This document shows positions 1 through 8,495 of a stretch of DNA of 49,329 nucleotides, piece after piece. The translations under genes were made by a program, and so were the position numbers. Each line of letters begins with the position of its first letter. Within the stretch, counting starts at the first letter, position 1. The notes under the pieces are model-generated. The model did not search any database. It was not told the DNA's origin and saw only the letters and a list, made by a program, of their open reading frames with translations. Origin of the DNA: Candidatus Gorgonimonas eunicellae (GTDB taxonomy: Bacteria; Pseudomonadota; Gammaproteobacteria; Pseudomonadales; Endozoicomonadaceae); the NCBI GenBank assembly GCA_929200395.1, contig CAKMZJ010000004.1:9708-59036 (forward strand), written 5' to 3'.

Positions 1-1574
1 AAGGAAACATTAAGTTAAATAATAATAAAAAAGGTTATGTTAATGGATTTTTGCGTTTAGGTAATGATCAAGATACTAATACAGGAGAATTTAAAAATCA
101 AGGTGTAGCTACAATAAGTTCTATAGAACATAAAATAAATATAACTAATTCAGGTGAGTTAACTTTAGGTTCAGGGCAAACAATAACTGAATTTGATAAT
201 TCATCTGGCAAATTGATATTACAGCCAACAGATACCGAGTCTATACTTGTTAAAGTTGATGGTACTGCTACATTGACTAATTCAACTGTAGCTTTAGACC
301 CCAAAGCTAATTTTTTTAAGGATAAGGAATTATTTACTGCAGAAGGTAAAAAAATAAAAATAGTACAAGCAGGAACATTAACAGGAATACCTAAAGTAGA
401 ATCAAATCATTTTCGGTTAACAATAGTTGGTGATCCAGACAATAGTGGTGATAATAAAACACTTTCTGTAGAGGTAAGCATCAAAAGTTTAACTTCAATA
501 CTTGATGAAGTGAAAATTCCTCAAGAACAAAAAAAGTTTGCTGAGCAATTAGCTAAAGATACCCCAGCTATGAACACTATTGCTAGTGTATATGGTTCTA
601 TAGATGAATTACATTCTGTAGAAAAAATCAAAGAATGCATTGCACAACTGAAGCCAGATACCACTAGCACCGAAACTAGTGCCACAACTAATATTACTGG
701 TAATTTACTTCAAGGAATTAGTGCCCGTGGTAGTAGCACTACTAGCGGATTAAACTCTGGTGATGGCGTTAATAACTCAGATGTTTGGTGGCAATATTTA
801 AAAAATCATGCAACTCAAGCTAGTGGCGATGATGCTTTAGGTTATAAAAGTTCTACATCTGGACTTACACTTGGGTTTGATCATGACTTTAATAACATTA
901 AAGCTGGTGTTGCCTTTAACTTTGCTAATGCAAAAATAAATTTTGAACGTGATCAAGCTATTAATATTTTACAAAAAGCAGTAGCTGTATATGGTATCGT
1001 GCCACATAATAACTTTGTGGTTGGTGCTTCTGCGAGTTATAGTCATGCAAATAATGAAATTAGCCGGTTAAAAGGCGAAGCTGCTGTTAATGGCAAACAT
1101 AAAGCAACTAGTATTAGTGGTCAGTTGTGGTTAGCAACAGAACATAAAGTTTTAACCTGTAGTTTGCAACCTAAAATTAGTTTACGCGGCTATAATGTAA
1201 ATGTAGATACTTATACTTTAGCAAACCCTGATGCAACTATAATAGAAACCCATAACAAGTTAGAAAAAAGCTCTGTTGCTTTAGGAGTGGGTGCTAGCAT
1301 TGAAAAAACTATAGTTAATAATAATACTATATTTACACCTAGATTAGCAGTAGATTATTTTCGTAATCTTAATGAAACTACTAAAGGTGGTGAAATTAAT
1401 TTTGCAGGTGAAGAGTATTTAACTACAGGAACCATAATTAAACATAAATTTGAATCACAAGCCGAGTTAGCAATACAACATAAGCAGGTAACTTTTAGTG
1501 TCACCCATGTTTTTGCTAAAATGAAAGATTATCATGCTAATAGTATTTTCGCCAAAATTAAATATAATTTTTAG
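1..1574 (+). CDS. Autotransporter adhesin, 3' part (5' end outside window)
   Basis: The frame is open to the left edge of the window (in frame from base 3), so the TTG at 51 is not a real start and this is the C-terminal piece of a longer surface protein. The first part is a beta-strand-rich passenger remnant with repeated N-x-G-x-(L/I) motifs, then a linker (about bases 200-480) with the pattern GKLILQP..., FFKDKELF, KIKIVQAGTLTGI that resembles autotransporter autochaperone regions. A low-complexity Ser/Thr/Gly stretch (about 660-780) precedes an autotransporter beta-barrel of about 260 residues beginning near NSDVWWQYLK and ending in KIKYNF. The terminal Phe and alternating hydrophobics fit the outer-membrane beta-signal recognised by the BAM machinery. 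The barrel resembles those of rickettsial and gammaproteobacterial surface autotransporters. The passenger function is unknown. Confidence 0.85.
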   Translation, partial: GNIKLNNNKKGYVNGFLRLGNDQDTNTGEFKNQGVATISSIEHKINITNSGELTLGSGQTITEFDNSSGKLILQPTDTESILVKVDGTATLTNSTVALDPKANFFKDKELFTAEGKKIKIVQAGTLTGIPKVESNHFRLTIVGDPDNSGDNKTLSVEVSIKSLTSILDEVKIPQEQKKFAEQLAKDTPAMNTIASVYGSIDELHSVEKIKECIAQLKPDTTSTETSATTNITGNLLQGISARGSSTTSGLNSGDGVNNSDVWWQYLKNHATQASGDDALGYKSSTSGLTLGFDHDFNNIKAGVAFNFANAKINFERDQAINILQKAVAVYGIVPHNNFVVGASASYSHANNEISRLKGEAAVNGKHKATSISGQLWLATEHKVLTCSLQPKISLRGYNVNVDTYTLANPDATIIETHNKLEKSSVALGVGASIEKTIVNNNTIFTPRLAVDYFRNLNETTKGGEINFAGEEYLTTGTIIKHKFESQAELAIQHKQVTFSVTHVFAKMKDYHANSIFAKIKYNF

Positions 1575-1898
1575 TTAGCATTTTAAGATTTTAATTAAAT
1601 TGTAGTAGTTTCAACAGAATTCTAATTTTTGAGGTTACTGTTAGATAAAGTTTAGGCTACTACAGTTAATGTAAAATTTCCACTTATTGTTAAAATACTC
1701 CGCAATAGCTTGATTTATCAAATAAAACCTTGATTAACTCACCATAAAACACTACAATTTTAATAGTTTTGTAAAAACTTTTTCTACTCATTTAAAAGAT
1801 AATTTCATATACAGATAAAGGAAATTATTTCTGTTATTATGGATAACAATATGACCGCATCCCTTTATAATCTTTCGTGATAATTTAAGAATTATATA
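1575..1898. other. 324-bp intergenic region upstream of murJ
   Basis: No coding potential seen. It holds an 8-bp inverted repeat, TGTAGTAG (1601-1608) and CTACTACA (1657-1664), with a loop of about 48 nt, too loose to call a terminator. TATAAT at 1866-1871, about 30 bases before the murJ ATG, is a possible -10 element, but such strings are common in DNA this AT-rich. Confidence 0.3.
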
Positions 1899-3455
1899 AT
1901 GACCGTAAACAGCAAAAAAACACCACGTAAACTACTAAAAAACAGTGTTATTGTAGGAACAATGACTTTAATATCTAGAATTTTAGGAATGTTTCGTGAT
2001 GTTGTTATAGCAAACTTTTTAGGTGCCTCGCTATTTGCAGATGCCTTTTTTGTCGCTTTTAAAATACCAAATTTTTTTCGTAGATTATGTGCAGAAGGTG
2101 CGTTTTCACAAGCTTTTATTCCTGTGCTAGCAGAATATAAAGAAAAATATTCGTTTCAAAAAGTCAAAGCTATGCTTGCTAATGTAAGTGGTACATTTAT
2201 ATTAGCTTTGGCAATAATAACCATTAGCGGAATACTATTAGCGCCGGTAATCATTAAACTATTTGCTCCAGGTTTTATGAATACCGGAGAAAAAACCAAT
2301 ATTGCTATTGAGTTATTAAGAATTACTTTTCCGTATTTATTTTTTATTTCTATCGCTGCATTTATTGGAGCAATTCTTAATAGTTATGAAAATTTTGTTA
2401 CTCCAGCTATTTCACCTTGTATTTTAAATATATGTCTTATTGTATCTGCGGTATTTTTTACCAAATGGTTTGCTATTCCAGTGTTTTCTTTGGCTTGGGG
2501 TGTGTTTATTGCTGGTATCTTACAAATGTTATTTCAATTATATTATTTATGGAAGTTTAATATAATATCAATGCCACGCATTAATTACAAAAATGAAGCC
2601 GTAACTAAAATAATTCAGTTAACAATACCGGCTTTATTTTCAGTATCTGTTAGTCAAATAAACCTTATGCTTGATACCGTGCTAGCCTCTTTTTTACAAA
2701 GTGGCAGTATATCATGGCTATATTATTCAGATAGACTCGTAGAGCTACCATTAGGAGTAATAGGTATTGCCATATCTACTGTTATTTTACCAAGTTTATC
2801 TAGTAATTATTCTAATAAATCTAGCGAGCATTTTGCTAAAACTATGAATTGGGCTATTTTACTTGCAGTAATGGTAGGTTTGCCTTGCTCCGCTGCGTTA
2901 TTTGCAATTGCCGAACCATTATTAGCTACTATTTTTGGATATGGTAAAATGACTGCTAATGATATCTACATGACATCGTTAAGCTTAAAGAGTTATTCTT
3001 TTGGACTAATAGCTTTTATGCTAATAAAGATATTATCATCTGGATATTTTTCTAGGCAAAATACCAAAACTCCAGTGTCAATAGCAGTTAAAGCCATGAT
3101 TGCCAATATGATATTAAATTTAATCTTAATTAAACCACTACAGCATTATGGATTAGCTCTAGCTACAGCAATTTCAGCCTGGTTAAATGTTATTATGTTG
3201 TTTTACGGATTATATCGTCTGCAGGTAATAAAAATCAGCAAAATAGATGTTATCAACTTTAGCAAAATAGTATTTGCTACTTGTGTTATGACTATCGTAG
3301 TAATAAGCATAACGCCACAAGAAACTTCATGGTTACAACTTTCATCAGTCACTAGAATATTAAATATATCTTGGTTGGTTATAGTTGGGGTGATATCTTA
3401 TTTTTCTTGTTTATTGCTAACAAGATTTCCATTTAGTTATTTTTGGAAAATCTAA
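1899..3455 (+). CDS. murJ: Lipid II flippase MurJ (MviN)
   Basis: Inner-membrane MOP-superfamily flippase that moves undecaprenyl-PP-MurNAc-pentapeptide-GlcNAc (lipid II) to the periplasmic face for peptidoglycan synthesis. The 518-residue product is of usual length and hydrophobic throughout, consistent with about 14 membrane helices. The N-terminus carries the family signature: SRILGMFRD followed by DAFFVAFKIPNFFRRL and AEGAFSQAFIPV. Residues equivalent to E. coli Arg18, Arg24, Asp39 and Arg52 are present here as Arg27, Arg33, Asp48 and Arg61. The ATG start has no strong Shine-Dalgarno sequence, as for several genes here. It stands alone between an autotransporter and a kinase-like gene, so there is no cell-wall operon context. 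The presence of murJ implies that peptidoglycan synthesis is retained. Confidence 0.96.
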   Translation: MTVNSKKTPRKLLKNSVIVGTMTLISRILGMFRDVVIANFLGASLFADAFFVAFKIPNFFRRLCAEGAFSQAFIPVLAEYKEKYSFQKVKAMLANVSGTFILALAIITISGILLAPVIIKLFAPGFMNTGEKTNIAIELLRITFPYLFFISIAAFIGAILNSYENFVTPAISPCILNICLIVSAVFFTKWFAIPVFSLAWGVFIAGILQMLFQLYYLWKFNIISMPRINYKNEAVTKIIQLTIPALFSVSVSQINLMLDTVLASFLQSGSISWLYYSDRLVELPLGVIGIAISTVILPSLSSNYSNKSSEHFAKTMNWAILLAVMVGLPCSAALFAIAEPLLATIFGYGKMTANDIYMTSLSLKSYSFGLIAFMLIKILSSGYFSRQNTKTPVSIAVKAMIANMILNLILIKPLQHYGLALATAISAWLNVIMLFYGLYRLQVIKISKIDVINFSKIVFATCVMTIVVISITPQETSWLQLSSVTRILNISWLVIVGVISYFSCLLLTRFPFSYFWKI

Positions 3456-3467
3456 TATTAAAATTAT

Positions 3468-3599
3468 GCACTTAGTTAGTTTATATTAGGCTATACAAAA
3501 TACTTTAATAATTGCAATAGTTAACTCTACCTTGTATACTAATTCTACTCTAAAATTAGTATTATTATACAAAAATAATTAACTAACTAAGTTAAGTGC
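3468..3599. repeat. Nested inverted repeat, MITE-like palindromic element
   Basis: The ends form an imperfect terminal inverted repeat: GCACTTAGTTAGTTTA at 3468-3483 and, read on the other strand from 3599, GCACTTAACTTAGTTAGTTA, which has a 5-bp ACTTA insertion. Inside lies a second hairpin, ATACTAATT (3536-3544) pairing with AATTAGTAT (3554-3562) around a 9-nt loop, with further TTGT/ACAA pairing beyond a bulge. The element is about 132 bp, non-coding, and sits between murJ and the kinase-like gene. It may be a miniature transposable element or a folded 3' UTR of murJ. I see no second copy in this window and no clear target-site duplication. Confidence 0.4.
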
Positions 3600-3690
3600 T
3601 ACAAATTTTAAAGAAATGAAATAAGGTACAATAAATTATAATACTTAACTATAATCCAATATATCTATAAATCGAGATTTTATAATAATT

Positions 3691-5094
3691 ATGAATAATA
3701 AAAAAACAACAATTCTCTTTGGCTTTAAATATATTTATTTATATTTTCTTACTGTTATATCGATTTTTTGTATAACGACTGTTTTTGCTATAAATGATAA
3801 CGAAAATGAACATGACTCTTTTACAATAAATGATATTAAAGCTAAAACTTTTCTTTTTACACAAATTAATAATGGTCTAGCAATTAATATACTAGATCTA
3901 AACGGTTCTATTGAAGTAAATGTATTGGAAGCATGTATTAATATTGGTAGAACAAATATTATACCTATGTTTTTCAATGACTCACTTAGCATATATCATA
4001 TAAAAATAAATTCTGATGAATTTCAAAATAATATTACAGATGATAAAACAACTTTTTTAGTTGTTTTTTTTATCAAACAATTATTTGTAGATGCAAATGA
4101 AATAACTACAAAAATAGGTAAAGAAGTTTATAGCACTTGGTCTTCTACTTTTTATAATATAGAAATGTATGATAAAAATAAAGATGAAACGATTATAGGA
4201 ATGGCACCATTTTTAAATACCCAAAGCCTAAAATCAAGTAAAGCTTTCAATTTACGTAATAATTTTTTAGAGCTTGTATTAGGGGGTGCCCGACAAATTA
4301 TGTTGTTGTCATCACTAGATAACCCAAATATACCTAGTATATTACAACACAGAGGTAAATATGCTCATAGAATATTGCAACTTCCTCGTTGTACACTTAT
4401 TAAGAATATTACAATTGATAGCAATAATACAGATATTACTATAATAGATGTTTTGCAGCAAATGCATGATATTGTTAATGCTGTAGAATATTTACATGAA
4501 AATAAAGTTGCACATGGTGATATAGAGCTTTCAAATTTATTTATAGAAGATAATAATAAAATAGTGTTATCAGGATTTGAACGATTTAGCATGTTTAGTG
4601 CTGAAAAAGCAAAAGTATTAGGAATAAAAAAGTTTAACTTTCCAGCAAAAATATCTTATGCACCAGAATTTTTATCTCCCTCAGGCAATAACAGTATATT
4701 TATGGCAGCTTCTTGTAAAGGTGATATTTGGTCTTTAGGGGTTGTATTAGCCGCAATTTTGCATCTCTATTATGAAGACTGCTTTGATATCAACAAACTA
4801 AAAATAGGATATAAAATTGACGATTATTTATGTCAGCAACAGTCTTTAGATTTATGCTTTAACGTGATATCAGCCAAAGTAGCCGCAATAATTCCAAACA
4901 TTATATTTAAATCGTTTCGGTATATTTTTAGTATGCTAAATCAAAGGCTAAGTACTCTAAGGCCTAAAAACGAGAATTTTCAACAGACAATAGAAGCTAT
5001 AATAGCAATTATTAATTCATGTCATCAACTATCACCAGAAGCAAGACCAACAGCAACAGAAATCAAAAATAAACTATCGGAGCTTATGAACTAA
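3691..5094 (+). CDS. Exported protein-kinase-like protein, probable pseudokinase
   Basis: The 467-residue product starts with a basic then hydrophobic stretch (residues 1-33, ending TTVFA before INDN) that looks like a signal peptide or signal anchor. The C-terminal half has a Ser/Thr kinase fold: HGDIELSN at 275-282 in the catalytic-loop position (Asp277, Asn282), APE at 324-326, GDIWSLG at 344-350 and a subdomain XI-like SPEARPTATEI at 448-458. The metal-binding DFG motif is replaced by SGF (294-296), so the Mg-binding Asp is missing. No clear glycine-rich loop or VAIK lysine can be placed in the N-lobe, which diverges from about residue 180. The first 150 residues of the mature part match nothing I know. 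Export plus loss of DFG suggests a secreted pseudokinase, possibly acting on a host, but activity cannot be excluded from sequence. Confidence 0.75.
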   Translation: MNNKKTTILFGFKYIYLYFLTVISIFCITTVFAINDNENEHDSFTINDIKAKTFLFTQINNGLAINILDLNGSIEVNVLEACINIGRTNIIPMFFNDSLSIYHIKINSDEFQNNITDDKTTFLVVFFIKQLFVDANEITTKIGKEVYSTWSSTFYNIEMYDKNKDETIIGMAPFLNTQSLKSSKAFNLRNNFLELVLGGARQIMLLSSLDNPNIPSILQHRGKYAHRILQLPRCTLIKNITIDSNNTDITIIDVLQQMHDIVNAVEYLHENKVAHGDIELSNLFIEDNNKIVLSGFERFSMFSAEKAKVLGIKKFNFPAKISYAPEFLSPSGNNSIFMAASCKGDIWSLGVVLAAILHLYYEDCFDINKLKIGYKIDDYLCQQQSLDLCFNVISAKVAAIIPNIIFKSFRYIFSMLNQRLSTLRPKNENFQQTIEAIIAIINSCHQLSPEARPTATEIKNKLSELMN

Positions 5095-5132
5095 AACTTA
5101 TCAAATTAGCAATAGCCGATAAAGCTAGAATA

Positions 5133-5150
5133 TCCGCCTTTTAGGGCGGA
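5133..5150. terminator. GC-rich hairpin between convergent genes
   Basis: TCCGCC (5133-5138) pairs with GGCGGA (5145-5150) around the loop TTTTAG. It is a strikingly GC-rich stem in AT-rich DNA and lies between the ends of the kinase-like gene and the convergent DUF1338 gene. Neither strand has a clear T-tract after it, so termination is inferred from position. Confidence 0.45.
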
Positions 5151-5176
5151 GTAGTTAACTTGTTGTGATCTCTTAG

Positions 5177-5986
5177 CTAGTTGTTAGATGTACTTTCAAA
5201 AATTTTATCAGCAGAACTAGCAACAAAACCTTGATATAAATCACCGTTATTTTGCGGATAGCGTAATGCGAATTCATAGTAGCAACCAGGTATTTCTTTA
5301 TCGCCATCGGTAAATTGTACCCTTATTTTTTTAGCGTTAGTAGATGACTGTTCCAATAATTGATCTTTAGTTCCTTTAATTAAACCACCTGAGCTATTTA
5401 AAGTGAAACCTTGCTTAATTAAAAAATCATTTAAACTAGCTAAGTTTTTATGTGAGGTTAAGCTATTTACTAAAATTGTAAAGTGGTTGGGTCTATACCC
5501 ATGTGCTGCAACCCAAGATGCATATTCGCTTTTAGCATTAAGTATATCGTATTGCTTTAATGAAATATCCCATGGGCGACCAGAATAACAAAAATTTAAT
5601 TTACTGACTTCCGTTGCATCTACTTGCTCTACTAAACTAGTAATAATATCCTGAATCTCTTGCGAAAATTCTTCGGTTATTAACTCACTAATAAAGACCT
5701 TAGGTAAAGATGAATCAGGATGGATAAAATATTTCGCTAATAGTTTTTTTTGTGGGAATTCATAGCTATCAGCATATTGATAACCTTGTTGTATAAAAGG
5801 ATTAGCGATGTTATCGATACTAGTCTTACTAAGGTTAAATGTCCTTAAGGCTATATGATCGTTAATTATATTATCATTTAACTCATCAAATAACTTATGA
5901 ATTGGTTTAGCATCTGGAGTCAAGTTTAAATAATCTAGCCACATATTGTTAATGTGCTCTTGTAATATTGCAGTATTATTGGTCAT
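5177..5986 (-). CDS. DUF1338-family protein (2-oxoadipate dioxygenase/decarboxylase-like)
   Basis: The 269-residue protein belongs to the DUF1338 family, whose characterised longer member HglS is a non-heme Fe(II) 2-oxoadipate dioxygenase/decarboxylase of lysine catabolism. The family start NDHIALRTF is present (His44, Arg48), followed by YRPNHFTILVN (His168) and GCYYEFALRY (Glu238). His44, His168 and Glu238 are the likely metal ligands by comparison with the His-His-Glu site of HglS. The protein is much shorter than HglS (about 460 residues) and matches the compact subfamily, so the substrate is uncertain. AGGT lies 7-8 bases before the ATG. It is convergent with the kinase-like gene and divergent from the next; no lysine-catabolism gene is nearby. 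Confidence 0.8.
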   Translation of the reverse strand: MTNNTAILQEHINNMWLDYLNLTPDAKPIHKLFDELNDNIINDHIALRTFNLSKTSIDNIANPFIQQGYQYADSYEFPQKKLLAKYFIHPDSSLPKVFISELITEEFSQEIQDIITSLVEQVDATEVSKLNFCYSGRPWDISLKQYDILNAKSEYASWVAAHGYRPNHFTILVNSLTSHKNLASLNDFLIKQGFTLNSSGGLIKGTKDQLLEQSSTNAKKIRVQFTDGDKEIPGCYYEFALRYPQNNGDLYQGFVASSADKIFESTSNN

Positions 5987-6219
5987 TTATTTTACCTACA
6001 TAAATATTGTATAAAACCGTACACCTACTATTTTTATTATCAGCAATAAAAAGAATACATTTATTTTCCCTATTAATAAAATAGTTATTTGTTTTTTATC
6101 TCAAAATTTTTTCAGATCGCAATTACAAAAATACAGGTACTATTGTAAATATTATTATTTTTCCGATAACTTCAAATAGCAGCTGTGTCGATGAACTTAC
6201 TTTCCTTTAGAGGTTATAA

Positions 6220-6993
6220 ATGAAATTATTTTATATTTATAAGAATAAAACAATTATTATTTGCATTTTATCGATAATATTTTCTATTAATGCAACTTAT
6301 GCTATGAATAAACAAAATAATAGTAGCACACAAATGCTATCTAATTCAGAATTATACTGTAAACAAATGCGTGGTATTCGTGCTGAATTAATAGAAAACA
6401 ACCCTAAAATAAGTGTTGAGCATCCAATCCATTTATTAGCAGATGCACGTTGTTTTACTGCAGAAGAAAACCTTTATTTTGCCGCTATTAAGCAAGCCCA
6501 AAAACAACTAGGAGAACCAAGCCCATGGTTTGATAATAAAATGCAACAAGTCACAACAGATGTAGAACTAGAATGCAAAGCAAATAAATTTAAAAATGAT
6601 GAGTTAACTACCTGTATACAAAATAAGTATTTTGAAAAAAAAAATAGTTATGAAGCACAACAAATATCGGATATAGTTACATATTTAGCTAAACGTCAAA
6701 AGCTAGCTGAAAGCCTATTTAATTCTTGCTCTAGAAGCATGATAGATAAAATTACCCTATTGCCACAAGCTATTCAGCTGCCTATAGCTTTACACCTTCC
6801 AACTAATAGATCTATTACAGAGTTATCTTTGCAAGATAATCAACATGACAATGATTGGTTATTAAGTTTACAATATAGATCTTATCAAGAAGATTTAAGA
6901 GAAATTTTACAGCATCAATGTCCAGAAGAGATGATTTATTGGGTAACTCTTGATCAAAGTTTTGATAGAGCTAATTTATACAGAAGGAAATAA
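6220..6993 (+). CDS. Small secreted protein of unknown function
   Basis: The 257-residue product has a typical signal peptide: basic start, hydrophobic core IIICILSIIFSI, and likely cleavage after ATYA (residue 28). AGAGG about 8 bases before the ATG supports this start. The mature part is charged and soluble, with several Cys (SELYCKQM, DARCFTAEEN, ELECKAN, TTCIQNKY, NSCSRS, HQCPEE), suggesting disulfides in the periplasm or outside. I do not recognise a family; the Cys-containing helical look is faintly like lysozyme-inhibitor LprI/DUF1311 proteins, but this is weak. It is transcribed alone and ends at a strong bidirectional terminator. Confidence 0.6.
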   Translation: MKLFYIYKNKTIIICILSIIFSINATYAMNKQNNSSTQMLSNSELYCKQMRGIRAELIENNPKISVEHPIHLLADARCFTAEENLYFAAIKQAQKQLGEPSPWFDNKMQQVTTDVELECKANKFKNDELTTCIQNKYFEKKNSYEAQQISDIVTYLAKRQKLAESLFNSCSRSMIDKITLLPQAIQLPIALHLPTNRSITELSLQDNQHDNDWLLSLQYRSYQEDLREILQHQCPEEMIYWVTLDQSFDRANLYRRK

Positions 6994-7003
6994 TAGATAG
7001 CTA

Positions 7004-7045
7004 AAAATGCTAGTTTTTGGAGTTAAATCTTGTAACTAGCATTTT
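7004..7045. terminator. Bidirectional Rho-independent terminator
   Basis: AAAATGCTAGTT (7004-7015) pairs perfectly over 12 bp with AACTAGCATTTT (7034-7045) around an 18-nt loop. The arms give a T-run on both strands (ATTTTC on plus, ATTTTTAG on minus). It lies between two convergent genes whose stops are 11 bases upstream (plus) and 5 bases beyond (minus), as expected for a shared terminator. Confidence 0.8.
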
Positions 7046-7049
7046 CATA

Positions 7050-8120
7050 TTAACTTTGTTGTGTAGCTGCGCGAGTGAAAATAACAATGCCCTTAAAGCA
7101 CCCTATTTTATTTAGAGCTATTTCTGCTATTAAATTATTATTATTTTCTATATTAAACTCTCGAACTTCATCTTTCCAAAAACACATTTGAAAAGTGTTT
7201 TCCCCTGTAAGAATTGCTATTGATTCGGGATTATCGCTATCTATAATTGAGGCTATATTAAAGAGAAGTTTTTTTAAATAACCATCTTTGCGTAGCATAA
7301 TACCACCACAAGTTATTTGTTTTGTAGCTGTAATATCACAAAAACATAAGCCTTTACTCATAACAATAAGATCAAATTTAGTTTTTATTCCTTGATCTAT
7401 AAAGGGCTTGCAATTATCTAGATCAATAACGTTAACTTTAACATTATTAAAAACAAGGGAAGAATAATCTTTTGGTTTTGAAGCTATATTTGCTGCTGTG
7501 ATGCTTATATTATTTCTGCATTTTATAAGGTTTTGTGCCAATATAGAAGCAGTACCTTGGCTTGTTATATCGCCATCGGCAAGGGATATTATTTTTCTAT
7601 GACAAAAAGACTCATGTATGTTTAGAAAATTTCTAGGCTTTAAAATTGTTTTGTAAGCTTTAAATAACCAATAATTTATGCTACTCCAATCTTTGTTAAA
7701 AGTTGCAGTAGTTAAATAATCAAGATCAGCAAAAGGAGTTAATTTGTGTTCTTTAAGTTTTTGTTTTAACCTGAATTTAGCTATTTGAAATTTAAGCCTA
7801 GTATCAAAGGTTGTTTCCCAGTTGTAATGATACGGTCTATATTCTTCAAGATCGTATTTCCGTTTAAGAGCTGTAGGGAATAGTAATGTTAGTTCTTTAT
7901 GGCAAATTAAAAATGCTTGCTCTTGATTAATTTCTTCTGTTACATATTTTTTAGCCAAAAAGGTAACGGTTTCAACATCAAATGCATATATTATTTTATA
8001 TATTTGTGGGTTTTTGTTATCTAATTGAATTAGAATTTTTGGAGCTATTTCCTGTATATTTTCTTGCGAACTATTTATAGAGATTGCATATTGGTTAGGA
8101 GTAACTATTGTTGAATTCAT
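7050..8120 (-). CDS. Hypothetical protein with methyltransferase-like fold
   Basis: The 356-residue protein lacks a signal peptide and membrane segments. The second half reads like a Rossmann-type SAM methyltransferase: KIISLADGDITSQGTASILA (176-195) in the place of motif I, a strand ISITAANI (205-212), NVKVNVIDLD (226-235) and KFDLIVMSKGLCFCD (248-262) in the place of motif IV. However, motif I lacks the usual GxGxG and the acidic residue after strand 2 is absent, so cofactor binding is unproven. The N-terminal 150 residues are helix-rich and unfamiliar. It is likely an accessory or lineage-specific gene, possibly an effector, and is transcribed toward the shared terminator at 7004-7045. Confidence 0.5.
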   Translation of the reverse strand: MNSTIVTPNQYAISINSSQENIQEIAPKILIQLDNKNPQIYKIIYAFDVETVTFLAKKYVTEEINQEQAFLICHKELTLLFPTALKRKYDLEEYRPYHYNWETTFDTRLKFQIAKFRLKQKLKEHKLTPFADLDYLTTATFNKDWSSINYWLFKAYKTILKPRNFLNIHESFCHRKIISLADGDITSQGTASILAQNLIKCRNNISITAANIASKPKDYSSLVFNNVKVNVIDLDNCKPFIDQGIKTKFDLIVMSKGLCFCDITATKQITCGGIMLRKDGYLKKLLFNIASIIDSDNPESIAILTGENTFQMCFWKDEVREFNIENNNNLIAEIALNKIGCFKGIVIFTRAATQQS

Positions 8121-8495
8121 TTTAAAATCCGTATTATATAAATTTATATAGATTCAATATGCTATAAAAAGTTCATATTATTGTTTTTATAAGCTTACTT
8201 TCCTTGAAGCTGTAAATCTTATTTTTTGTGATTATTAGTTAATAGTTTTGATAAATTTCGATGAATAATATAACAATTGCCTATAGTGCGTATATACACC
8301 TAATAGATGAAAATGCAAGTTTTCAGCTGCCACGTGTATATAAGCCTAATTGATAAAATCAACGCATTTTAAAATACATTCTATAAAGTTATGAAAATAA
8401 ATGAACTAATTCATTTTTTTATAAGTATATAAAGATGGTATTTATACTTTTCATTTACACAATATTTATAAAAAGATAATTAAAATAGGAATAAT
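8121..8495. other. 375-bp divergent intergenic region with imperfect direct repeat
   Basis: The region separates two divergent genes. It holds an imperfect direct repeat of about 24 bp, starting TATATACACCTAATAG at 8291 and TATATAAGCCTAATTG at 8337, 46 bp apart, plus a GTATATAC palindrome at 8290-8297. These could be regulator sites for either gene. AGGA lies just before the ATG at 8496. No RNA gene or missed ORF is seen. Confidence 0.3.

Noticed and set aside
5403..5588. 61-codon plus-strand ORF inside the DUF1338 gene
   Set aside because: It is a shadow of a well-supported enzyme gene on the other strand.
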